A DNA stretch of 64,000 bases from assembly GCA_041545745.1 (NCBI GenBank), contig CP168152.1, forward strand, positions 1,858,001-1,922,000. The letters are read 5' to 3'. Origin of the DNA: Stenotrophomonas indicatrix (GTDB lineage Bacteria; Pseudomonadota; Gammaproteobacteria; Xanthomonadales; Xanthomonadaceae). The translations under genes and the position numbers were made by a program. The notes beneath the pieces are model-generated. The model was not told the DNA's origin. It searched no databases and saw only the letters and a program-made list of their open reading frames with translations. Shown piece after piece: positions 57,304 to 64,000 of this stretch (within the stretch, counting starts at the first letter, position 1; every line of letters starts with the position of its first letter).

Positions 57304-58157
57304 TCTTCATCGACCTCGAGCACAAGCGGCCGACGGACACCGACATACCCGGCTGGGTGCCTTGGACACAGGATCAGTGGGATACTTGGCTGGCAACTTC
57401 AAAACAGCTGGTTGTAAGCCTAGCAGCGCTAGAGGCCGAAGGAGGTCGTGCCGAGCGCAATGCACTAATCGACAAGAATAAGCCACATTGGGATGCGCTA
57501 AAGCCATGGTTGTTGGCGCTCTCTGGAGGAAAGTGCTGGTTCTCCGAAGTACGGGAGTTGTACTCGCACTACGATGTTGAACACTTTCGGCCTAAGAAGG
57601 CAGCAAAGGCGCTGGATGGCGCGGCGCGCGACGGCTATTGGTGGCTGGCTTTTGATTACATGAATTTCCGTCTCTGTGGCAACGTAGGAAACAGAAAGAA
57701 GGGTGGTTGGTTTCCGTTGAAGCAGGGCTCGCTCTGTTCAACTTATGGAGAGCCCTGCGAGGAGTCAGAGTCCCGCTACTTGCTGGACCCGATTGACGAC
57801 GACGACGTTTCACTGATTGCATTTGACGAAGAGGGCAAAGTCATACCCGTGCCGGGCGCCTCAGATTGGGAGCGGGAGCGCGTGAGCGTGACAGTGCAGC
57901 GGCTCAAGCTAAACGAACATGTCCCTCTCGCGGAGGAGCGACGCAAGGTTTGGCAGAAGGTTGATGCATTGATTGATGACTTTTTCGCGGCCAAGGCCAA
58001 GTGCTCTATGGGCAACAATCCTGCGGCCAAGGCGAAACTGCTTGAGGTCCGCTCGCGAGTGCGGGAGATGACCCAGCGATCGGCTGAACTATCTGCGGTT
58101 GCCCGATGGTGCATCCAAGTGCGAAATGAACCGCAACTATCAAGATTGGTTGCCTAA
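57300..58157 (+). CDS. HNH-type nuclease, PtuB-like, with degenerate zinc site
   Basis: Protein of 285 residues. The centre carries an HNH-like core: GKCWFSEVRELYSHYDVEHF, then RPKKAAKALDG, then WWLAFDYMNFRLCGNVGNRK, then GGWFPL. The EHFRPK box with the downstream WWLA..YMN..LC and FPL blocks is the pattern of PtuB/retron-type HNH proteins. In that family the core is normally CxxCE plus C..CN; here each second Cys is missing (CWFS and CGNVG), so the structural zinc site looks lost. The presumed metal-binding His in EH is kept. N- and C-terminal helical regions flank the core. It overlaps the ATPase stop by 4 bp and is the last gene of the operon. Confidence 0.75.
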   Translation: MIFIDLEHKRPTDTDIPGWVPWTQDQWDTWLATSKQLVVSLAALEAEGGRAERNALIDKNKPHWDALKPWLLALSGGKCWFSEVRELYSHYDVEHFRPKKAAKALDGAARDGYWWLAFDYMNFRLCGNVGNRKKGGWFPLKQGSLCSTYGEPCEESESRYLLDPIDDDDVSLIAFDEEGKVIPVPGASDWERERVSVTVQRLKLNEHVPLAEERRKVWQKVDALIDDFFAAKAKCSMGNNPAAKAKLLEVRSRVREMTQRSAELSAVARWCIQVRNEPQLSRLVA

Positions 58158-58543
58158 TCCCTCCACTATGTGGTGCTGACCATGGCCCACTTGTTCGGTA
58201 TCTCCCATTGTGATCTATCAATAGGAACGAGAAGGCCGTTGCGCGTCAAATTTCTCCATCTTTCGCGCCAGTTAAAGATGAGAATTCTTGGCAGTAGGGG
58301 CGACGTGAGTTTTTTTCGATAGCAATCAGTTCGTTCAATTTAGGGGTTTATGAATCTCGTTGATGATCGAGCGGTATTGAGTTGAAGGTATCGCTGAACA
58401 TGCGCAGTTTGGGGGCAATCCATGTCGTGCTTGAATTGCTAATTGGTTGATGGCTTAGAAGGTTGTGCTGATTGCTGTAGGTTCTGCTTTTGTGAACTAT
58501 GTGGTCGAAGCGTAGATGTAGTTGAGTGGCCACCGTTTAGGCG
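58158..58543. other. AT-richer non-coding stretch after the restriction operon
   Basis: I see no gene, hairpin terminator or GTAG palindrome here. The base composition is clearly lower in GC than the chromosomal parts of the window. It forms the tail of the island between the HNH gene and a convergent small ORF. Confidence 0.6.
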
Positions 58544-58900
58544 TCACTCCGGCCTGACCTCCCGACAAGCCCACTCAGCCAACCCCCTGCAAGCCAGAAA
58601 TAGCCCATCAACCACTCCCTCATCCAAATGCCGCTCCGGCTCCGCTGCCACCCGGCAGCGGTCCGCCGAATGAAGCACCTCCAGCACTGTCAGCAGGCCC
58701 ACCAACGCGCGCTCGGTCCTCGCCAGGCTCACGCGGCGGCCAGGTGACACGTCGTTCTCCGGCCAAGGCAGTCCGTCGGCGCCCTCGCAGCCGCGCATGC
58801 GCTTGAGTATGCCCAAGAAGGTGCTGAGGTCCGGCAGTGGGGTGTCGTCGTTGATGGGCTCAACAACGGTGTACGAGGAGAAGGTGTCGGATTCGCTCAT
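58544..58900 (-). CDS. Hypothetical 118-residue protein
   Basis: Small acidic protein of 118 residues from the ATG at 58900 (MSESDTFSSYTVVEPINDD). The C-terminal half is helical and Leu-rich (VSLARTERALVGLLTVLEVL; DGLFLACRGLAEWACREV). There is no signal peptide or membrane segment. I do not recognise a family. The reading frame continues upstream to 59059 but those residues look non-coding. It is transcribed away from a large nested inverted repeat (58969-59114) that would lie in its leader, an arrangement seen for small genes on phage-like and island DNA. Confidence 0.55.
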   Translation of the reverse strand: MSESDTFSSYTVVEPINDDTPLPDLSTFLGILKRMRGCEGADGLPWPENDVSPGRRVSLARTERALVGLLTVLEVLHSADRCRVAAEPERHLDEGVVDGLFLACRGLAEWACREVRPE

Positions 58901-58968
58901 GGCGTCGGTTTCCTTGGCTGTGCTTAACAGCGCCACCGCGTGAGCGGGGTGGCGGACGGTGCGGGTTC

Positions 58969-59114
58969 CAAACCGGGACAGACAGTTGTCAATAGCCGGC
59001 GGGTCCGAAGACCCCCACGCACCGCCCGCCATAAAGGCCGACGGATTGCCCGCCGGCACCGGTTAAGGACGGTGCCGACGGGCAAGCGTAAACAACTATC
59101 TGTCTCGGGTTTGG
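58969..59114. repeat. Large nested inverted repeat upstream of the small ORF
   Basis: Outer arms of about 22 bp (58969-58990 with 59092-59114) match with two mismatches and one extra base, around the motif CCAAACC...GGTTTGG and ACAGACAG. Nested inside is a 16-bp inverted repeat with one mismatch (59046-59061 with 59070-59085) around an 8-base loop. In the small ORF's transcript both would lie in the 5' leader and could form alternative hairpins. Confidence 0.7.
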
Positions 59115-59445
59115 ACGCCCGGCCACCCGTTGTCGGTGGCGCGCCATAGTGTTTACGTGGTCGCTTCGAATGCAAATTGAAATTCGCGAAGAAATCGCGG
59201 GATTCGAGAGCGAAGAACCATTGTCGCACGCGCCCTTCGTGCAGCACGCGACGCCACAAGACGCATTCGTGCAGTTGTTCTGTTGATTACGAATCGAAGT
59301 GGCGCAATCGCCCATGCCGCAAGCGAATAGTGCGATGGCTTTCTTTGCAACAGTTCTTAGTCCGCATCGGGTGGCCACGCCGCCTGATCTGCCGCGCGGT
59401 CCGAAAATCGGTTCAAACCCGACACCGCAAGTAGGCATCGCATCC
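59115..59445. other. Non-coding stretch between island leader repeat and LysR gene
   Basis: A minus-strand frame (58989-59495) stays open across most of this, with Cys-rich, low-plausibility translation and no Shine-Dalgarno, so I do not call it a gene. Nothing else is recognised. It probably contains the promoter for the leader of the small ORF. Confidence 0.5.
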
Positions 59446-60369
59446 TTAGCCGACGCCTTCTTCAACGGCCGACGCATTCCCCACCAACAGCTCAATCATC
59501 GCCCGCGCCGCCGCAGACTGCCGCCGATGCGGCGCATAGATCACCGAGAACGGCCGCGATCTCCCTCGCAGCTGTGGCAGCACCTCCACCAACTGCCCGC
59601 GCTGTAGCCGCTCGCGCACGATGAACTCATAGCTCTGGCAGATGCCGATGCCCTGTTCGGCCAGCGACACCACGCCCAGCACATCGTCGGATGTCTCGAT
59701 GGACGAACGCGGCAGCCAGTCCACGTCGCGCCCGCCGTCGCGGAAGGTCCACGGCGCCAGCCGCCCGGTGCGCGGCATCACGAACGGCAGGCACAGGTGC
59801 TGCTGCAGGTCGTCCAGCGTCTGCGGCGTGCCGTGGCGCTGCAGGTAGTCCGGCGAAGCCACGAGCAGCAGCGGGGCGTCTTCCAGCTTGCGCGCCACCA
59901 GCCCGCTGTCCGGCAGCTGGCCCAGGCGGATGGCCAGGTCGAAGCCTTCGGCCACCAGGTCCACGTTGCGGTTGGTGATGTTCAGTTCCACCTGCACCTG
60001 CGGGTACTGCTGCGCAAAGCGCGCCAGCACGGGCGGCAGCCGGTAGTGGCCATAGGTGGTGGGCACGCTCAGGCGCACGCGGCCGGCCAGCGCACCGTCC
60101 TGGGCCAGTACGTCGCGCTCGGCGTCGTCCAGCAGGCCGAAGGCGGTGCGCACCTGTTCCAGATAGAGCCGCCCGGCGTCGGTCAGGCCCACGCGGCGGG
60201 TGGTCCGCTGCAGCAGCTGCCGGCCCAGCCGCGCTTCCAATCGGGTGACCGCGCGGCTCAGCACCGAGGGCGTGGTGGACAGCGCCACCGCGCCAGCCGT
60301 GAACGAGCCGTGCTCGACCACCGCCAGGAACACCTCCACATCGCCCAGATAGTCGAACTTGCGGCTCAT
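59446..60369 (-). CDS. LysR-type transcriptional regulator
   Basis: LysR regulator of 307 residues from the ATG at 60369 (MSRKFDYLGDVEVFLAVVEH). The HTH (SFTAGAVALSTTPSVLSRAV, then RLEARLGRQLLQRTTRRV) is followed by a CrgA-like effector domain (VELNITNRNVDLVAEGFDLA; SSIETSDDVLGVVSLAEQGI). This subgroup often controls a divergent neighbour. Here that is the exported DJ-1/PfpI-family gene 97 bp away, with a short inverted repeat between them. The longer frame to 60600 reads through the intergenic region and is rejected. Confidence 0.88.
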   Translation of the reverse strand: MSRKFDYLGDVEVFLAVVEHGSFTAGAVALSTTPSVLSRAVTRLEARLGRQLLQRTTRRVGLTDAGRLYLEQVRTAFGLLDDAERDVLAQDGALAGRVRLSVPTTYGHYRLPPVLARFAQQYPQVQVELNITNRNVDLVAEGFDLAIRLGQLPDSGLVARKLEDAPLLLVASPDYLQRHGTPQTLDDLQQHLCLPFVMPRTGRLAPWTFRDGGRDVDWLPRSSIETSDDVLGVVSLAEQGIGICQSYEFIVRERLQRGQLVEVLPQLRGRSRPFSVIYAPHRRQSAAARAMIELLVGNASAVEEGVG

Positions 60370-60411
60370 TTGGCTCTCCGGGGAACAGATGTTTTGCGAT
60401 GGGGCCAATTT

Positions 60412-60428
60412 ATCGCCGCTGGGGCGAT
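60412..60428. promoter_or_regulatory. Candidate LysR operator ATCGCC-N5-GGCGAT
   Basis: A 6-bp inverted repeat with a 5-bp spacer midway between the divergent LysR and PfpI-like starts. Size and position suit a LysR-type site, but the motif is short and could occur by chance. Confidence 0.35.
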
Positions 60429-60456
60429 GAATAAAGTGGCGGCCATTCCCCGATAG

Positions 60457-61306
<850 letters not shown>

Positions 61307-61404
61307 GGCCGGGTCTGCATCGCATGCGGTGCCGTGGCACCATGGCGGACTGGTCTCGTCTTTGTGGGCGAGGCTGGTTACCCAGGGAAGCCATTCACTA
61401 CGAC

Positions 61405-62142
61405 ATGCGAACGTCCGTTCTCTTCATTCTCTCCGCCTTGTGTCTGACCCTGTTGTCTGGCTGCGCCAGCGGGCCGGAGTATCACCATTACAGTCGCGAG
61501 ATCACCAGCGCGTTCGTGGCCGACGACGGCAAGCTGTATCTGCTGCCTGTCTATGACGAGCCAATGCGCTTCGATGCGGCGCCGTTCCGTGATTACCGCG
61601 CCCTGATGGACAGCCCGCTGCGCGAGGCCGTGGTCTGCGCGCAGATGTACATCCGTGAGGACTGGCGTGTTCCGGCTGACCGCACCAAGGTACATGGCAG
61701 CTACGCGTTGCTGCTGCGGCCCGAGCAGGTGACGCCGGAGCAAGCTGCCCAGTTCAAGCTGGAGCGGTTGGAGATCAGCCCACGAGTGGCCAAGGCCATC
61801 GACGAGTTGACGCGCCGGCCGTACATCCTTGAAGCGCGGACCCGCTACGAACTGGCGGCCGACCCGGACTGCAATCTTTCCAGGAAGGGCGGCAGCTATT
61901 ACAGCGCGCTGTTCGAGGGTGATGGCGAGCGGGTGCAATTGCCGGACGCTGCTGCGCTGGCCGCGAAGGCGAAGCTGCCGCAGTCGATTGCCGCGCGGGC
62001 TGAGCGGATCCAGCCGGAGGATAAGGACAAGCCGGGCGTGGGTGCGGCGACCGGCAAGGTGCTGGGTGCGGCGTTGGTACCTGTGGCGGTTCCGGTGTTT
62101 GTGTTGAGCCTGCCGTTCCTGGGGCCGGATCATTGGAGGTGA
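61405..62142 (+). CDS. Lipoprotein of unknown function
   Basis: Protein of 245 residues with a lipoprotein signal (MRTSVLFILSALCLTLLSGC, Cys20). The mature part has mixed alpha/beta character (AFVADDGKLYLLPVYDEPMR; YIREDWRVPADRTKVHGSYA) and a C-terminal hydrophobic stretch (ALVPVAVPVFVLSLPFLG) after a Lys/Gly linker. I recognise no family. I chose the ATG at 61405 because it starts the signal; an in-frame ATG at 61324 adds 27 residues without one. It follows the PfpI-like gene by about 100 bp and may share its transcript. Confidence 0.75.
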   Translation: MRTSVLFILSALCLTLLSGCASGPEYHHYSREITSAFVADDGKLYLLPVYDEPMRFDAAPFRDYRALMDSPLREAVVCAQMYIREDWRVPADRTKVHGSYALLLRPEQVTPEQAAQFKLERLEISPRVAKAIDELTRRPYILEARTRYELAADPDCNLSRKGGSYYSALFEGDGERVQLPDAAALAAKAKLPQSIAARAERIQPEDKDKPGVGAATGKVLGAALVPVAVPVFVLSLPFLGPDHWR

Positions 62143-62162
62143 TGGAGCGTTGAAGCCAGAGC

Positions 62163-62185
62163 ATCCACGCTTGGCGTGGATCTAC
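62163..62185 (-). repeat. Single SMAG/REP element (GTAGATCCACGC type)
   Basis: One minus-oriented element with a single stem change (ACGC TT GGCGT), standing alone between the lipoprotein and the next gene. Its type matches those at 1.3 kb and 42.5 kb. Confidence 0.85.
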
Positions 62186-62213
62186 TGGAGTCGCCAGTGC
62201 CTGAAAGTTAATC

Positions 62214-62705
62214 GTGGAGATCTGTGTGGCAAGCACACTGGAAGCTGTGTTGAAAATCCTGGCCTTCGCTGTCCTTGCGGCACTTCCGCTGCTGACTATT
62301 TGGCTGATCCATCGGCGAGTGTCACTGAGAGCCCGTTCTGCGTTGGGATCAGGGCTGCGATTGAACTCCCCTCGCCGGATTTCCGGTACGTCCATGACCT
62401 TGGTGATGGTTAATGGGAAAGAGGATCGAGAGCACTACTTCTTTGATACAGATACCTTCTATCTGCAGCGGGGCCCAGTGCCCACGACGGTTCCGCTCTC
62501 GCAGATCACCTCAGTCACACGAACGTCCGATGTCATCTACGCGCGCTATATCTGGCAGGTATGCTTCAGCAGAGAAGCGGGCAGAAGGTGCGTAACGTTC
62601 ACCAACAATCTGTCGCTGTTCAATCGCGACTTCCTGCTCTTCCTAGAGGCGGTGCGGAAAGCCAATCCGCTCGCGACCGTTGATCGAGCGAGCGTCATCT
62701 TCTAA
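62214..62705 (+). CDS. Hypothetical membrane protein
   Basis: Protein of 163 residues. The GTG at 62214 gives MEICVASTLEAVLKILAF; a second GTG at 62226 is also possible, and neither has a strong Shine-Dalgarno. One TM helix (LKILAFAVLAALPLLTIWLI) is followed by a basic stretch and a soluble domain with beta character (DTDTFYLQRGPVPTTVPLSQ; WQVCFSREAGRRCVTF). The layout, a single TM followed by a short PH-like beta domain, is common in uncharacterised proteins. Codon use is less GC-biased than that of its neighbours, which hints at recent arrival. No family is assigned. Confidence 0.55.
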   Translation: MEICVASTLEAVLKILAFAVLAALPLLTIWLIHRRVSLRARSALGSGLRLNSPRRISGTSMTLVMVNGKEDREHYFFDTDTFYLQRGPVPTTVPLSQITSVTRTSDVIYARYIWQVCFSREAGRRCVTFTNNLSLFNRDFLLFLEAVRKANPLATVDRASVIF

Positions 62706-62791
62706 CCGTGGGCCGACATCGGCCGTTCCATTCAAAAGGAGGTTGGCCCGTGGAGCTACACTGGCTGCCTACGCCCGATGGAAGCTCGCCC

Positions 62792-63574
62792 ATGTTCAAT
62801 GGAAAAGTCGCGGTAGTTACCGGCTCCACCAGCGGTATCGGTCTTGGCATTGCCACCGCGCTGGCGCGACAAGGCGCCGACATCGTGTTGAATGGATTTG
62901 GCGATGCGCAGGAGATCGAACGCATCCGCTCCGGCCTGGAAGCCGAGTTCGGTGTGCGGGTGGCGCATGATGGCGCCGACCTTTCCCGAGGTGAGGCGGT
63001 GCGGGAGCTGATCGCCCACGCCGTTGCCACGATGGGGCGCATCGACATCCTTGTGAACAACGCGGGCATCCAGCACACCGCGTCGATCGAGGAGTTTCCC
63101 GTAGCGAAGTGGGATGCGATCCTCGCGCTGAATCTCTCGGCGGTGTTCCACTCAACGGCGGCGGCCTTGCCCTACATGAAGCAGCAGGGCGCCGGCCGCA
63201 TCATCAACATCGCGTCGGTGCACGGGCTGGTTGGCTCGGTGAACAAGTCGGCCTATGTGGCGGCCAAGCATGGCGTGGTGGGGTTCACCAAGGTGACGGC
63301 GCTGGAGAACGCCGGCACGGGCGTTACGGCCAACGCGATCTGCCCGGGGTGGGTGCGAACGGCGCTGGTCGAGCAACAGATCACCGCGTTGGCGGAGCGC
63401 GAGGGAACGGACCAAGAGTCCGCCGCTCGCGCGCTGCTGGCCGAGAAACAGCCCTCGTTGCAGTTCGTGACGCCCGAGCAGCTGGGGGAGATGGTGGTGT
63501 TCCTGGCCTCGGATGCTGCGGCGCAGATTACGGGCACGGCGCTTCCAGTGGATGGTGGCTGGACAGCGCGCTAG
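62792..63574 (+). CDS. Short-chain dehydrogenase, 3-hydroxybutyrate dehydrogenase-like
   Basis: Classical SDR of 260 residues. The cofactor site is TGSTSGIGLGIATALA, the NNAG motif is in ILVNNAGIQHTASIEEFP, and the catalytic Ser-Tyr-Lys set lies in NIASVHGLVGSVNKSAYVAA with KHG. The NAGIQH and ANAICPGWVRTALVEQQI stretches and a length of 260 fit D-3-hydroxybutyrate dehydrogenases, which oxidise 3-hydroxybutyrate to acetoacetate during PHB or ketone-body use. I chose the ATG at 62792 (MFNGKVAVVTG) with GGAAG upstream. A terminator-like hairpin follows. No PHB gene is nearby, so substrate assignment stays tentative. Confidence 0.85.
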   Translation: MFNGKVAVVTGSTSGIGLGIATALARQGADIVLNGFGDAQEIERIRSGLEAEFGVRVAHDGADLSRGEAVRELIAHAVATMGRIDILVNNAGIQHTASIEEFPVAKWDAILALNLSAVFHSTAAALPYMKQQGAGRIINIASVHGLVGSVNKSAYVAAKHGVVGFTKVTALENAGTGVTANAICPGWVRTALVEQQITALAEREGTDQESAARALLAEKQPSLQFVTPEQLGEMVVFLASDAAAQITGTALPVDGGWTAR

Positions 63575-63575
63575 C

Positions 63576-63609
63576 TGGCAGGCTGTGCGCGCTGAGCCTG
63601 CCAATTTTA
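63576..63609 (+). terminator. Weak terminator after the SDR gene
   Basis: Nine-bp stem TGGCAGGCT with AGCCTGCCA, 10-base loop, followed by ATTTTA. It begins 2 bp after the SDR stop. Confidence 0.55.
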
Positions 63610-63715
63610 GGGCCGGTTCATTGGAATAAGGTTGCGCACATGCTCTGCGGCATGCTCGACGGAAGTGAGATCAGATTGCCCGTCGCAACCTGATCACAAT
63701 TCAGGTGTCCGCTTC

Positions 63716-64000
63716 CTACGCAAGCCGGGCCGACCTGAGCTCAAGACACTTGTCGAGGTAGCTGTCCGAGAAGGCTCGCAGTCTTGCCCGCCGGCCAGAC
63801 ATCTCATGTTCCAGACTGGGGCTTGTGCGGCGAGGCATGTGGCTTGAAATAACATTCGCGAGTTGGGCATGCAGTTGCCCATTGGGGTTCAGTTGCCAAG
63901 CTCCGTTGGCACGTCCATCCGCCATCGTCACTATGACTTCGCAACGGATCTGCCCTAGAAGTTCTTGGAGCAGGTAGTCTCGCGTGGCAATGTACGGAAC
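63716..64000 (-). CDS. C-terminal part of an unknown protein (cut by right window edge)
   Basis: The minus-strand frame ends at a stop at 63716 and stays open to the last base of the window. It encodes at least 95 residues beginning VPYIATRDYLLQELLGQIRC and ending in a basic tail (RRARLRAFSDSYLDKC and on to the stop). I treat it as the 3' end of a gene whose start lies outside the window, not as a 71-residue ORF from an internal GTG. The N-terminal visible part has a strand-turn feel (EVIVTMADGRANGAWQL). No family is recognised. Confidence 0.45.
   Translation of the reverse strand, partial: VPYIATRDYLLQELLGQIRCEVIVTMADGRANGAWQLNPNGQLHAQLANVISSHMPRRTSPSLEHEMSGRRARLRAFSDSYLDKCLELRSARLA

Noticed and set aside
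49095..59445. Direct repeat of the guaA 3' end (attL/attR)
   Set aside because: I looked for a second copy of GAGTGGGAATGA and near variants after the restriction genes and found none in the window.
58989..59495. 168-residue minus-strand ORF over the nested repeat
   Set aside because: Cys-rich and repeat-derived translation, no Shine-Dalgarno, and it runs into the end of the LysR gene. More likely an untranslated leader.

Overview
The window is a piece of a high-GC gammaproteobacterial chromosome, almost certainly Stenotrophomonas (S. maltophilia complex). The gene set and order are Xanthomonadaceae-like. The intergenic spaces are full of GTAG-headed short palindromes that match the SMAG/REP family described from S. 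maltophilia. Codon use is strongly GC-biased, except in a restriction island at about 49.1-59.4 kb.

Layout. 1-6 kb: dbpA RNA helicase (cut by the left edge), a YeiH-type transporter divergent from its YeiE-like LysR regulator, then the ABC-F ATPase uup. 6-15 kb: two small c-type cytochromes, then a translationally coupled operon of one membrane-fusion lipoprotein and two RND permeases. 15-19.7 kb: on the minus strand, a TraB-family protein, a GNAT acetyltransferase, the agmatine-to-putrescine pair aguB/aguA, a small exported protein and rpmJ. 19.8-28.1 kb: a long plus-strand run cmk-rpsA-ihfB-lapA-lapB, continuing into envelope polysaccharide genes (WecA-like transferase, WbpM-like dehydratase, galU). 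28.26-29.60 kb: a complete IS3-family element with inverted ends, a 3-bp target duplication and a canonical A AAA AAG frameshift site. 29.8-34.2 kb: a beta-oxidation operon (psrA-like repressor, fused FadB-like enzyme, thiolase) with a perfect PsrA-type operator just upstream. 34.5-41.1 kb: ndk-rlmN-pilF-rodZ-yfgM-bamB-der. 41.3-49.1 kb: a rhodanese-MoeB fusion, a CPA2 antiporter, folD, guaB and guaA.

49.3-58.2 kb: immediately after guaA lies a tightly packed five-gene defence operon. It holds type I restriction-modification hsdR, hsdM and an oversized hsdS. These are followed without a gap by an ABC/AAA-type ATPase and an HNH-type nuclease whose pairing resembles the PtuA/PtuB (Septu) two-gene module. 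This is the best candidate in the window for an under-described system: a type I RM locus carrying a built-in ATPase-HNH effector. The AT-richer stretch after it carries a small unknown ORF behind a large nested inverted repeat. Ordinary chromosomal genes then resume: a LysR regulator divergent from an exported DJ-1/PfpI protein, a lipoprotein, a small membrane protein, a 3-hydroxybutyrate-dehydrogenase-like SDR, and an unknown ORF cut by the right edge.

A second unusual signal is non-coding. Two copies of a 52-nt core (3.9 kb and 29.7 kb) are each enclosed by long, nearly perfect stems of completely different sequence, with a compensatory base-pair change inside the core. This points to a conserved structured element.
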